DNA of 64,000 bases from VRUE01 sp963706605. Its GTDB lineage: Bacteria; Actinomycetota; Thermoleophilia; Solirubrobacterales; 70-9. The stretch covers positions 1,178,001 to 1,242,000 of the forward strand of contig OY970165.1 of NCBI GenBank assembly GCA_963706605.1, given 5' to 3'. The first letter of the stretch is position 1. Each line of letters starts with the position of its first letter. The notes beneath the pieces were generated by a model. That model was not told the DNA's origin and made no database searches. It worked only from the letters and a program-made list of their open reading frames with translations. Of the stretch, positions 7,519 through 16,574 are shown one piece after another. A program made the position numbers and the translations under genes.

Positions 7519-8559
7519 ATGAGTCCTGAGCCCTACGTACGAGGCCAAGCCGTCGCCTTGGCGTTGGCTCTTCTCCTTCTGGCTCTTCAAGGGCCGGCAA
7601 TAGCCGCGCTTGCATGCGCCGCGGTTACTGCGCTCGGCGCTGGGGTGCTCTATCTGCGCTACCGCGGAGACTTGCTGGCCGCTGGTGTTAAGGAGGTTCC
7701 GTGGCACCGCCAGCGTCCAGACCTAATCGTCGCGGGTGACACTCGAGCGGCGCTGGTGACGGGCGGCGTAGCGGCCGCGATCGTCCTGGCCTTTTCGGTG
7801 GAACAGCTCGACCTGGGCATCGCACCGGCGTCAGCTGTGCTGCTCGGAATCACGGCGGTCATCATCCTTCTCTCCAGCCTCATTGACTGGTATGTGATTC
7901 TGCCGAGGATCAGCGGCCTGCTCGGAATCCGTCCTTGCCGCGAACCGGACCGCGACTTCCCCCGTCGGCCCGAAACGTGGCGCGAGATTACGCGATGGTG
8001 GTACATCCATCGCATCGTCGCCGCGCTGGCCCTGCGGTTCGGCCTGTCCTTTGCCATCACCTTTACCGTCTCGCATCACACGACGGTTCCCCATGGCGCA
8101 GGCATCGTTGCGGGCGCCGCAGTCGGATTCCTTGCCTCCTACCTCGCGGCCGTACGCAGTGCTGCCTGGCAAGCGGGTCACCTCACCTTGATAGTCGGCC
8201 GCAGTGTTCGCAGACGCGATGTACATCGCGTACCCAGGACCATCTCGTTGTTTGGAAGACGGCTGAAGTTGCCGTATCTCACGACGCCTGTTGTTGGCGA
8301 TTTTCGGTCCCGCGAGTACGTCTACGATGTGGCGCTTGAGGCCGTTCAACTTGCCTCGATCGCCAAGCGCGAGCGGCGGGAGGCCCCCCGGGATAGTGAA
8401 GGGAACATCAGCTACGAGCGAGACCCCGCCAAGCTGCTCGTTAAAGACATCGACGCCAGCACGCCTCAGCCAGCCGAGCCTTTTGTCGGATGTGAGTGCC
8501 GTTGTTCTGGAATCAACTGGTACTGCATCGAGAATCCCCGCTGCTTTGCCACAAAGTAG
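7519..8559 (+). CDS. Membrane protein with cysteine-rich C-terminal tail
   Basis: A 346-residue protein I cannot place in a family. Two hydrophobic spans open it (ALALALLLLALQGPAIAALA and the next), followed by further pairs near residues 75-120 and 170-210, then a soluble C-terminal half rich in Arg and Asp. The last 25 residues contain five cysteines (CECRC, then C and C further on), which could bind metal or form disulfides. The ATG at 7519 has no clear ribosome site. The gene precedes the DyP peroxidase by about 160 bp on the same strand, so a shared redox role is possible but unproved. Confidence 0.65.
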   Translation: MSPEPYVRGQAVALALALLLLALQGPAIAALACAAVTALGAGVLYLRYRGDLLAAGVKEVPWHRQRPDLIVAGDTRAALVTGGVAAAIVLAFSVEQLDLGIAPASAVLLGITAVIILLSSLIDWYVILPRISGLLGIRPCREPDRDFPRRPETWREITRWWYIHRIVAALALRFGLSFAITFTVSHHTTVPHGAGIVAGAAVGFLASYLAAVRSAAWQAGHLTLIVGRSVRRRDVHRVPRTISLFGRRLKLPYLTTPVVGDFRSREYVYDVALEAVQLASIAKRERREAPRDSEGNISYERDPAKLLVKDIDASTPQPAEPFVGCECRCSGINWYCIENPRCFATK

Positions 8560-8717
8560 CCGCCGGAGCCTCCTCGGTTCGCACGAGCCCAGGCTGACGC
8601 ACCACGCTTCTCGACTGCGGAGGCGGAGCCTTGATATATAGGTATCGCGGCGATTTGCTAATGGTCTCGCGTGGTGTCCAGCCGCCGCAGTCTCGTTCAA
8701 AGATGCTAGGAGGACTG

Positions 8718-10172
8718 ATGCAGGCGGCCCCAGATACGACAGTTCTTGATGCCGACAACGTTCAAGGACTCGGCCTCGCAGGATTTCGCAAGGACCATCA
8801 GGAGATGCTCTTCGTCCGCTTCAAGGACGCAAAGAGCGGGCGCAAGCTGCTGAAGCACTTGGAGCCGAACGTTGCCACCCATCGGGAGGTCAGGGCCTTC
8901 AACGAACTCTTTTCGGAGATCCGTGCGCGCCGTGGCGAAGATGTCATCGAGGCGACGTGGATGGCGGTGATGCTCAGCGCCAGAGGTTTCCAGGAGCTTG
9001 AAGCGGACCTTTCCGGCCTACCGGACGGCGAAGGGAAGACGGCATTTCTGCAAGGCATGGCGCATCGCGCCGAGCAGATCGGCGACACGCGCGAACCGGA
9101 TGCTCCGTCGAATTGGAAAAAGGACTTTCGACCCGACGCACCTGGCATCCATGCGTTGATCATCCTTGCGGCTGACCGAGTAGATGACCTCGAGCGCCAT
9201 TTGGACGAGGTGAGGCAACGGATCGAGGACGCCGATTGCGAGGTGGTCTTCTCCGAGCGTGGCCGGACCCTGGAGGGAAGCCTCCGAGGGCACGAGCATT
9301 TTGGGTTCAAGGACGGTATTTCCCAGCCGTCAGTGGTCGGGGTCGACCCGCCGCCGGCAGAAGGTGAGCCACCTGCTGTCGCGCTCGGGGAGTTCGTGCT
9401 TGGCTATCCCGACGAGAGGGGAGAAATCGCTGACGCCGACGATCTCTTCAAGGCTGGCAGCTTTGTTGTCTTTCGACGCCTGCAGCAAGATGTCTTCGCA
9501 TTTCGTCAGCAAACCCAGCTATTGATCGGCGGTGCTGACCCGATCCCTACGCCGCCGCAGTTGGGCGCCAAGATGGTTGGCCGCTGGCCCAGCGGGACGC
9601 CCACCGCGACCTCCCCGGACGAAGATCAGGGAGATGCTGGCGTGACCAACGCGTTCAGCTTTCAGAGCGAAGACGCTGAGGGCGTCCGAACCCCGCGTTT
9701 CGCCCACATTCGCAAGGCGAATCCACGGGATGAGGCTCGACCAGAATCGGAGACCGAGCCGGTGGGACGAAGGCGGATGATTCGCCGAGGGATCCCCTTC
9801 GGGGAGCAGCTTCCGCACAACGCGACTAAGGATGACGGTCATGCGCGTGGACTCCTTTTCATTAGCGTCGTTGCCGACGTCTCTCGTCAGTTCGAGTTCG
9901 TCCAAAACCGCTGGCTGAACGACCCGAACTTCCCGAGCGGCGGGAAGCCCGCCACCGAAGGCGGCCCCTACACCCCGCCCGTATCTGGTGAACCGCCAGA
10001 TGGACCCGACCCAGTTGTTGGTGAGCACGACGCCGGCGCCGAAGACGCACTGCACGAGGCAAGCGGCATTCATCCGTTCAGCCTCGGCCCGGAGGTCGTC
10101 CGCGTCACTGCTGGCGAGTATTTCTTCGCCCCGTCCCTTACGGCTTTGAAGACCCTCGCTGGATCGAACTGA
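8718..10172 (+). CDS. Dye-decolorizing (DyP-type) heme peroxidase
   Basis: A 484-residue DyP-type peroxidase. The family signature GxxDG is present as GFKDGISQP with the distal catalytic Asp at residue 199, and the proximal heme ligand is the His at residue 330 in RFAHIRKANPRD. The C-terminal half carries the ferredoxin-like second domain (GLLFISVVADVSRQFEFVQNRW). There is no Tat or Sec signal, so it should be cytoplasmic. The ATG at 8718 is preferred because a perfect AGGAGG lies at 8708-8713; the frame is open further upstream without support. No encapsulin or iron-uptake gene is adjacent, unlike many DyP loci. It is cargo of the integrative element and may protect against oxidative stress. 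Confidence 0.92.
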   Translation: MQAAPDTTVLDADNVQGLGLAGFRKDHQEMLFVRFKDAKSGRKLLKHLEPNVATHREVRAFNELFSEIRARRGEDVIEATWMAVMLSARGFQELEADLSGLPDGEGKTAFLQGMAHRAEQIGDTREPDAPSNWKKDFRPDAPGIHALIILAADRVDDLERHLDEVRQRIEDADCEVVFSERGRTLEGSLRGHEHFGFKDGISQPSVVGVDPPPAEGEPPAVALGEFVLGYPDERGEIADADDLFKAGSFVVFRRLQQDVFAFRQQTQLLIGGADPIPTPPQLGAKMVGRWPSGTPTATSPDEDQGDAGVTNAFSFQSEDAEGVRTPRFAHIRKANPRDEARPESETEPVGRRRMIRRGIPFGEQLPHNATKDDGHARGLLFISVVADVSRQFEFVQNRWLNDPNFPSGGKPATEGGPYTPPVSGEPPDGPDPVVGEHDAGAEDALHEASGIHPFSLGPEVVRVTAGEYFFAPSLTALKTLAGSN

Positions 10173-10275
10173 GACGACAAAGCAGCGGTTGCGCGCAGAT
10201 GCCTTCGCGGCGAGAAGGCATCAGCGTTAAGGCAGGCCTTTCGATGCAAACCTAAAAGTTTTTCTCGGGAAATAC

Positions 10276-10310
10276 GCGGCGATTAGCGGGGATGCGCGGG
10301 GATTACGGGC
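10276..10310 (+). repeat. 10-bp tandem repeats upstream of replication-relaxation gene
   Basis: Three consecutive decamers (gcggcgatta, gcggggatgc, gcggggatta). The first 18 bp are identical to the array at 4634-4651. The surrounding gap 10173-10605 holds no convincing gene. The frame of the downstream CDS is open from an upstream GTG/ATG region but that part is Arg-rich and low quality. The site could be an origin-like or transfer-related binding site for the downstream protein. Confidence 0.55.
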
Positions 10311-10605
10311 AACGCCGTAGGGCCATTTGACTTCCCTCGCGAGCGGAGTTAGTCCAAGGGGCATGAAGATCTTGCCCGCTGTTCCTCCCCAAGTCCGCGC
10401 GCGTCGGAGACCACGCTCGGCGCACCTCCCGATGCGTCGAGGTGGACGGTTCCGGCTGCGTCTATCCCTTCGACCAAGACTGCGTCCATCCTGTCGTCCA
10501 ACCCTTCAAATCGCGACAGGGCCGGACCGCCGCGAACGCCGATGGCAGCGCCGTTTCCCAGCTCGGCGTTTTGCCGACATCTCTACGCTGCATCTAGGTC
10601 GGGAC

Positions 10606-11709
10606 ATGAAGTGCAATCTCGCCGCCCCGACGCTGCTCTCGATCGTTCCCGCCTCGTCGCTCGCGCCCCTCGCTCTCGGTGCCGTCGCTATCGCCTCCGC
10701 GCTGGCTACGCAGCGGCTCGATATCGCAACGGCGCGCGGCGGCCAGCATGGCCGGCGCTCGCATGGCCGCACCGGCGCGCGCACCGATCGCCGCGCCGAT
10801 AAGAAGGGTCGCCACCCGGCACCGACCGCGGCCGTTGGCCTGCCCGAGGCAACTGCCGAGATCATCACCTCGCTGGGTGAGCATCGCGTCCTCTCCACCG
10901 AGCAGGTGCAGACGATTCATCTGCCGGGCCGCAGCCTACGGCGCACGCAGCAGATCCTCGCCGGCATCGAGGAGGCCGGGCTGATCCACCACGTCGACAC
11001 GCGGATCTCGCCGCGACGGCTCTGGTTCGTCAGCGAGCGCGGGGCCGTGCTCGCTTTCGAGGTGGCCGGACTGGAGACGCAGCCGAGGGTGCTCCAGGCG
11101 AGCGACGCGGCCGGCCCGCTGAGGGCGCACACCCTCGCCGTCAACGACGCCGCGATCTGCTTCCTGAAGGCGGCGCGCGAGCGCGGTGACGAATTCGGTC
11201 CACTCTCCTGGCGGCAGGAGGTCGCCCACCCCATGAGCCGCGGTCGCGGCCGTCGCCGCCGCACGCTCTTCGCGGACGCCGTCCTCACCTACCTGCGACC
11301 CGAGGACAACGACACGGTCCTCGAGCTGCGCTTCCTCGAGCTCGACCGTGCGACGCTCTCGGTCGATCGCCTCGTCGCGGAGCTGAGTCGCTATGCCCAG
11401 CTGTACCGGGCCACCGACGCGGAAGGACAGCCGCTCTGGCGCGATCGCTATCCGGTCTTCCCGAGGGTTCTCTGCGTACTGACCGGCGCCTCTCGGGAAG
11501 CGCTGACCACGCGGCGCACATTCGCGTCGATGCTCCTGCGCGACCACCCGGCGATGGCACAGGCGCGCGGCGAGGTGGCGGTCAGCTTTTGCCGCCTCGA
11601 AGACCTGCAGCGGAAAGGGCCGTTCGCGCCGATCTTCCGGGAAGCGCGCGACCGCAAGCGCCCGGTCGACTGGCTCGGCAATTCGCCCGACGACGAGGAG
11701 CGGCGGTAG
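10606..11709 (+). CDS. Replication-relaxation family protein
   Basis: A protein of about 367 residues whose core (residues ~75-360) matches the actinobacterial replication-relaxation family. It begins with a winged-helix region, GEHRVLSTEQVQTIHLPGRS then RRTQQILAGIEEAGLIHHV, and continues with the conserved LRAHTLAVNDAAICFLKAA and a restriction-like core (TLFADAVLTYL, VLELRFLELDRATLSVDRL). Family members sit on plasmids and integrative elements next to integrases or relaxases and are thought to act in replication or mobilisation. The ATG at 10606 is the best start, although about 55 residues before the core are low-complexity and an even longer frame is open. The repeats 300 bp upstream may be its target. 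Confidence 0.78.
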   Translation: MKCNLAAPTLLSIVPASSLAPLALGAVAIASALATQRLDIATARGGQHGRRSHGRTGARTDRRADKKGRHPAPTAAVGLPEATAEIITSLGEHRVLSTEQVQTIHLPGRSLRRTQQILAGIEEAGLIHHVDTRISPRRLWFVSERGAVLAFEVAGLETQPRVLQASDAAGPLRAHTLAVNDAAICFLKAARERGDEFGPLSWRQEVAHPMSRGRGRRRRTLFADAVLTYLRPEDNDTVLELRFLELDRATLSVDRLVAELSRYAQLYRATDAEGQPLWRDRYPVFPRVLCVLTGASREALTTRRTFASMLLRDHPAMAQARGEVAVSFCRLEDLQRKGPFAPIFREARDRKRPVDWLGNSPDDEERR

Positions 11710-11919
11710 GCGTGCGCAGGCGCTCGCTTCCACGCCGACGGAGAGCTATTGTCGTCGGACAGGAAACAGACGGCCGGGCGGCGCGCAAACGCCCCCGGCC
11801 CGGCGTCGAAGGATTGAGCTTCGGCGCGATGTCCAGCCTAGAGGCGAGCGGATCTCCGCCGCCACCTGGCGACCGCGCCCGCCACTCCTCCGGTGCTCAC
11901 GGACCAGGAGGTGACAGAA

Positions 11920-13218
11920 GTGGCTCGTAGATCGGAAGGCCAGGTGGTTGAGCGCCACTGGAAGAGCGGGCGCGGCTACGCGCTCCGCTTCCGCGCCTAC
12001 GGCGAGCGTCAGTACCTGACGCTCGGCCCGGAGACCGAGGGCTGGGACCGCAAGCGCGCTGAGGAGGAGCTGGCGAATGTCATGGCCGATGTGCGGCGCG
12101 GCATCTGGGTACCGCCGACGCGACGACCTCGCAGAGTCAGGGCAGCGGAGGAGGCATCCGACACGATGCCGACCTTCGGCTCCTTCGCCCGGAGCCTGAT
12201 GGCGGCCCGCAAGAGCGAGATGAGTGAGGCGAACTACGCCTACAAGGAGAACGCTCTCGCGCACGTCATGCCCTACTTCGGGAGCTGGCCGCTCCACGAG
12301 ATAGACATCCAGGCGGTCGACGCTTTCCGCGGCCACATGGTCGAGGTCTCCGAGGCCCGGCGCCGCGCGAGGGAGAGCGGCCAGCCGATGCGCAATGACT
12401 GGGGGCAGGCGCTGCGGCCCCTCTCGCCGGCGACGATCAACAAGACGATCGACACCTTGCAGTGGGTGCTCTCGGTGGCGGTGGAGTACCGATACATCTC
12501 CGAGAACCCCGCGGCGGGCCGCCGACGCCGCCTTCGGGCGAAGAGACCCGCTCCGGTGCACCTCGACTCGGTCGAGCAGATCGCGACGTTGCTTGAGGCG
12601 GCGGGCCGGCTCGACCGTGACAAGCGTTGGCTCACCGACGACCGCCGCCCGATCATCGCCACGCTGCTCCTTGCCGGACCCCGAGCGGGCGAGCTGTGCA
12701 ACCTGCGCTGGCGCGACATCGACCTCGCCAACGGCCGCATCTCGATCGGCCGCTCCAAGACCCAGGCCGGACTACGGGAGATCGTCCTGCTGCCCCTCCT
12801 GCGCGACGAACTCTCCACTCACAAGGCGCGCGCCTACCGCAGCGGCCCCGACGATCCGGTGTTCCCCACCGGGACCGGCGGGCACCGGGACAAGGACAAC
12901 CTCCGCAACCGCATCCTCGCCTCGGCCGTCAAGCGCGCCGACAAGCTGCTCGAAGAGCGCGGCCAGACGCCTTTGCCGCACGGCGTCACGCCCCACAAGC
13001 TGCGCCACACCTTTGCCTCGATCCTGATCGCCACCGGCGAGGACCCGGCCTCGGTGATGGCCCAGCTCGGCCACACCGACCCGAAGTTCACCCTGCGCGT
13101 CTACACCCACATGATGCGTCGCGGCTCCTCCGAGCGCTCCAGGCTGAAGGCGCTGGTCAACGGTGACCCGATTGAGCTAGCCGAGTTGCCCATGCCGGAG
13201 CAGGAGGTGCAGCAATGA
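11920..13218 (+). CDS. Tyrosine recombinase / integrase
   Basis: A 432-residue phage-type integrase. Domains are an N-terminal arm-binding domain (residues 1-65), a SAM-like core-binding domain (83-200, starting PTFGSFARSLMAARKSEMS) and a catalytic domain (215-415). The catalytic set is complete: Arg255 (GPRAGELCNLRW), Lys280, His359 and Arg362 (HKLRHTFAS), His385 (LGHTD) and nucleophile Tyr395 (VYTHMM). The GTG at 11920 is chosen because AGGAGG lies at 11906-11911; the frame also has a GTG at 11893. It overlaps the next small gene by 4 nt. It is the obvious enzyme for the tRNA-Ala insertion, although it sits in the middle of the element, not at an end. Confidence 0.93.
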   Translation: MARRSEGQVVERHWKSGRGYALRFRAYGERQYLTLGPETEGWDRKRAEEELANVMADVRRGIWVPPTRRPRRVRAAEEASDTMPTFGSFARSLMAARKSEMSEANYAYKENALAHVMPYFGSWPLHEIDIQAVDAFRGHMVEVSEARRRARESGQPMRNDWGQALRPLSPATINKTIDTLQWVLSVAVEYRYISENPAAGRRRRLRAKRPAPVHLDSVEQIATLLEAAGRLDRDKRWLTDDRRPIIATLLLAGPRAGELCNLRWRDIDLANGRISIGRSKTQAGLREIVLLPLLRDELSTHKARAYRSGPDDPVFPTGTGGHRDKDNLRNRILASAVKRADKLLEERGQTPLPHGVTPHKLRHTFASILIATGEDPASVMAQLGHTDPKFTLRVYTHMMRRGSSERSRLKALVNGDPIELAELPMPEQEVQQ

Positions 13219-13484
13219 TCCCCGCCGGGCTTGGTTTCGCGATCCTCATCCTTGCCGGACTTTGGCTATTCGGCGGCCTGCTGGCACGAGGCGCCGGTGC
13301 CTTGCTCATGTTCGCCGGAACGGTAGGCATCGCCACCGCTGGCAATACCAGCGGGCTCGCTGTCCTGGCGCTCGGCGCCACCCTGTGGTTGGCGGGCCAT
13401 TGGCACTACGCGTTGCGGCACGAAGAATTCAAAAGCCCTCTCGCGCAGCGCCTTCTCTCGCGGTTCGTGTCTGAGCGGCATTAG
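13215..13484 (+). CDS. Small membrane protein downstream of integrase
   Basis: An 89-residue protein with two to three hydrophobic spans (GLGFAILILAGLWLFGGLLA, then GAGALLMFAGTVGIATAGN, then LAVLALGATLWLAGHW) and a short basic cytoplasmic tail. It overlaps the integrase stop by 4 nt (ATGA), so translation is coupled. I do not recognise a family. The gap that follows (13485-13754) has no gene and contains a TATAGT hexamer near 13615 that could belong to the promoter of the cyclase operon. Confidence 0.65.
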   Translation: MIPAGLGFAILILAGLWLFGGLLARGAGALLMFAGTVGIATAGNTSGLAVLALGATLWLAGHWHYALRHEEFKSPLAQRLLSRFVSERH

Positions 13485-13754
13485 CTCTAGCTGGGACTGG
13501 CTTTCGTTCCGCTGCGGGAGTCTCCGCGGATCGGCCGGCGCACTCGCATTCACACGAAAGGGACTGGGACCGCAAACTGCGGCCTTGGCGTTTCTAGGCC
13601 ACTGCGACCCTGGCTATAGTCCGTATCGCACATACGCCCCCCCGCAGCCGCGAGCCGGTCGACGCTCACTAACAGTGACCCACGACCAGCCGCCAGTCGG
13701 AGTGAGGCGGTCCAGTCCAGGCGGGCCATGCCCGCACGACGAGGAGGAGACTCT

Positions 13755-15605
13755 GTGGAAACCATGCCAGCTGCGGCCAGCGACGCCGTGGACCAGACCT
13801 TGCCGATGGGGGTCGAGAACATCGGCTTCATGCTCGAGCGCTTGGGCAAGGATTGCGACGACCTGCAGTTCATACGCGAGCTGACCGAGAACGCGATCGA
13901 GGCAGGGGCAAGCCAGATCGTTTGGGATGTCGACTGGTCGCTGTGGGAACTCTCCGACGGTGAGCTCTACAAGCTGTGCGTCATCGATGACGGTCGCGGC
14001 ATGACTGGCGAGGAGATGCGCCACTACATCAACAACCTGTCCTCCTCGATCCACGAGCAGGCTATGGACAAGAATTTTGGGGTGGGCGCCAAGGTCGCCG
14101 CGGCGACCCGCAACCCAGCTGGCTTGATCTACCAGTCCTGGCGCGAGGGCCACGGCGCGATGATCCAGCTTTGGCGCGATCCCCAGTCTGGCGAGTACGG
14201 CCTGCGTCAGTTCGAGCGGACCGACGGCAGCTGGGGCTACTGGCAGCCGATCTCCGACGCTGCCAAGCCTGACCTGATCGACCAGCACGGTACGAAGGTC
14301 GTCCTACTCGGCCTCGGCGAGGGCCACAACACGATTGAGCCGCCGGAGGGGGTACCGACTCCCTCGCGCTGGGTCAACCGCTACCTCAATGCTCGCTACT
14401 TCCGTTTCCCCGAGGACGTCGAGGTCAAGGCCCGCGAGGGTTGGCGCGCCGATCCCGAGGACTCCAAGCGAAACATCCGCCGCCGCGTCCGTGGCCAGCA
14501 GGAGTTCCTCGATGAGCACTCGACGACCTCCGGCATCCTCGAGCTCGGCGAGGCCCGCATCTACTGGTGGATACTCGACGAATCTGACGCCCGGGCCAAG
14601 GCCTCGGAGATGGTCAACATCGGCCATTTCGCCACGCTCTTCCAGGACGAGCTCTACGAGCTCCGCACGGGCCGCGGTGGGGTAACGCGGCTGCATCAGT
14701 TCGGCGTGATTTTCGGCTACGACCGTGTGGTGCTCTATGCCGAGCCGTCCAATGGCAGCGCCGGGCGGTTGTCGGCTAACACGGCGCGTACGCAACTGCT
14801 GCGCGACGGCCAGCCCTTGCCGTATGCCGATTGGGCCGCAGAGTTCCGCGAGGTCATGCCGCAGGAGATCCGCGACCATATGGATGCGGTGATCGCCGGC
14901 ACGCAGTCGGAGAGCCACCGTGAGGCAATCGAGGAGCGGCTGCGCGCTTACGACAAGCTTTTCCGTCTGTCCCGTTACCGCCGCCGACAAGGTGGCCGTC
15001 TCTCGGTGGGCGACCCGAACCTGCGCCGGCGGCGCAGTCCGATGCCGACCGACGAAGAGCGCAAACCAGCGGAAGACGGGGCCGGTCGACCGAGCAAAAC
15101 CGATACGACGGGGCGGCTGTTGGCAGCCATGTTGGCTGAGGAAGGCGATCCGGGCGAGGAGCAGCGCAGCCGCAAGCAAGAGCTACCGCCCGTCACCTGG
15201 ATCTCCGAGGCCGAGGGCACCAGAGCCCCAGGCTTCCTTGAGGATCGAGCAGCCAAGTACATACGCGAGGACAACCTGATCCAGGCCAACTCCGACTTCC
15301 GCGTCTTCACCGACATGGCTGACTACTGGTGTGGCGAGTACCGGGTCGAGCCCGAGAACAAGGCGATCAGCGATGTTGTGCATGAGTGGTTTGAGCAGGC
15401 CCTGGTCGAGACCGTCATCGGCTGCCAGGCCCTCCAAGGCGAGCAGCGCTGGAGCCCAGACGACATCGACGCGGCGCTTAGCGAGGAGGCGCTGACGACG
15501 GCCGTGATGCAGCGCTACCACGTCGCCAACGCAGTTAAGCGCACGCTTGGAGCGAGGCTCGGATCACTGAAGCAGCGGGCGGGACACGGCGAGGAGGCAT
15601 CATGA
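13755..15605 (+). CDS. GHKL (Hsp90/MORC-like) ATPase, first gene of cyclase operon
   Basis: A 616-residue protein with an N-terminal GHKL ATPase domain. The N box is FIRELTENAIEAGA with Glu42 and Asn46, the G1 box is CVIDDGRGM (residues 76-83), and the G2 region is KNFGVGAKVAAA (107-117). The following 250 residues look like the S5-type transducer seen in MORC, MutL and Hsp90-like proteins (YLNARYFRFPEDVEV, GRLSANTARTQLL). The last 200 residues are charged and then helical, without a known domain. No signal or membrane segment. GTG at 13755 has GAGGAGGAG just ahead; an ATG at 13728 is an alternative. It overlaps the first cyclase by 4 nt. I infer a sensor or clamp role for an antiphage operon; no such ATPase belongs to the standard Pycsar set. 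Confidence 0.85.
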   Translation: METMPAAASDAVDQTLPMGVENIGFMLERLGKDCDDLQFIRELTENAIEAGASQIVWDVDWSLWELSDGELYKLCVIDDGRGMTGEEMRHYINNLSSSIHEQAMDKNFGVGAKVAAATRNPAGLIYQSWREGHGAMIQLWRDPQSGEYGLRQFERTDGSWGYWQPISDAAKPDLIDQHGTKVVLLGLGEGHNTIEPPEGVPTPSRWVNRYLNARYFRFPEDVEVKAREGWRADPEDSKRNIRRRVRGQQEFLDEHSTTSGILELGEARIYWWILDESDARAKASEMVNIGHFATLFQDELYELRTGRGGVTRLHQFGVIFGYDRVVLYAEPSNGSAGRLSANTARTQLLRDGQPLPYADWAAEFREVMPQEIRDHMDAVIAGTQSESHREAIEERLRAYDKLFRLSRYRRRQGGRLSVGDPNLRRRRSPMPTDEERKPAEDGAGRPSKTDTTGRLLAAMLAEEGDPGEEQRSRKQELPPVTWISEAEGTRAPGFLEDRAAKYIREDNLIQANSDFRVFTDMADYWCGEYRVEPENKAISDVVHEWFEQALVETVIGCQALQGEQRWSPDDIDAALSEEALTTAVMQRYHVANAVKRTLGARLGSLKQRAGHGEEAS

Positions 15606-16555
15606 GCGACGAAATCAGACTGGTTGAGGCGTTCAAGGCCGCCTCGGGTCCGAACATCGTCAGCGTCGTCGACGCGCTCGCGGCCGAGGCGAAGACTGAT
15701 CTCGAGACCGCCGTCAAGATCGAGGAGACGCGAGTCTTCCCAGACGTTGCGAACCTGCCGCTTGAGAAGAACCGGGACGGCGTCTACGTCTGGAAGAAGA
15801 TCACCGATGTCTCGGTGGTGGCAACGGATCTCAAGAGCTCCACGGCCGTCAGCTACAGCAAGCAGGCCCGGATCGGAGCCCGGCTCTACCAGGCCGCGAC
15901 CGGCAACTGCTCGAAGGTGCTGCAGCCGTTCACTCCTGACTTCGTCGACATCCAGGGCGACGGGCTTTTCGCGGTCTTCGCCGGCGACGATCATCACGAG
16001 CGTGCGATTTGCGCCGCGATCTCCCTGAATAGCTTGGGGACGAAGCTCGCTGTGCTTCTTCGCGAGCAGCTCGGCGAGGACGTGCCCGAGATGAAAGAGT
16101 CCGGGCTGCGCATCGGGGCCGATCGCGGCGTGCTTCTGGGGAAGAAGATCGGGGTGCGCGGTAGCCATAACGAGCCCGTGTGGGCAGGGAAGCCGGTCAA
16201 CTACGCGACGAAGTGTGCCCAGGCTGCCGATCCTGGCCAAATCGTTGTGACCGCGCGCTTCTTCCAGGATCTCCGCCAGAACGAGTACGTTCGGTACACC
16301 TGTGGCTGCTGTGCCGGAGTGCCTGGTCAGGGAGTTGTTCCCTTGTGGCAGAAAACGACGGTCGAGAGTATCGGGGGCGAGAAGGAGAATGCCCGCGAGA
16401 TGAGTGGTACTTGGTGTAGCAACTGTGGTGCTGAATTCTGCCGCGGGATTCTGCGTGGTGAAACGGAGCGCTTGGGCTTGAACACGGGCGCCTTGCCGAA
16501 GTGGCGGCCCAAGCCAGAGGAGCCAACCGGAGACAAAGAGCTAGCTGCGGCATGA
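15602..16555 (+). CDS. Class III nucleotide cyclase with zinc-ribbon tail (Pycsar-like)
   Basis: A 317-residue adenylate/guanylate-cyclase-fold protein. Metal ligands are Asp76 (VVATDLKSST) and Asp120 (DIQGDGLFAVF). The transition-state pair is Asn200 (KPVNYATKC) with Lys204 where Arg is usual. The remainder of the fold is recognisable (GLRIGADRGVLLGKK). After the cyclase domain come two cysteine clusters, CGCC at 234-237 and CSNCGAEFC at 272-280, likely a zinc ribbon. The 70-residue N-terminal region is helical. In Pycsar systems such cyclases make cCMP or cUMP on phage infection and activate a TM or TIR effector; the nucleotide made here cannot be read from sequence. It lies in an operon with a GHKL ATPase, a second cyclase and a membrane effector. 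Confidence 0.87.
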   Translation: MSDEIRLVEAFKAASGPNIVSVVDALAAEAKTDLETAVKIEETRVFPDVANLPLEKNRDGVYVWKKITDVSVVATDLKSSTAVSYSKQARIGARLYQAATGNCSKVLQPFTPDFVDIQGDGLFAVFAGDDHHERAICAAISLNSLGTKLAVLLREQLGEDVPEMKESGLRIGADRGVLLGKKIGVRGSHNEPVWAGKPVNYATKCAQAADPGQIVVTARFFQDLRQNEYVRYTCGCCAGVPGQGVVPLWQKTTVESIGGEKENAREMSGTWCSNCGAEFCRGILRGETERLGLNTGALPKWRPKPEEPTGDKELAAA

Positions 16556-16574
16556 TCACTCGTTGGAGCGATCT

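Noticed and set aside
6734..7522. 262-aa plus-strand ORF
   Set aside because: Antisense to the DUF998 membrane gene; no protein-like features, and the minus frame has clear TM pattern.
10327..10605. N-terminal extension of the replication-relaxation protein and a small alternative-frame peptide
   Set aside because: Arg-rich low-quality sequence with no ribosome site; a Cys-containing alternative frame lacks a good start.
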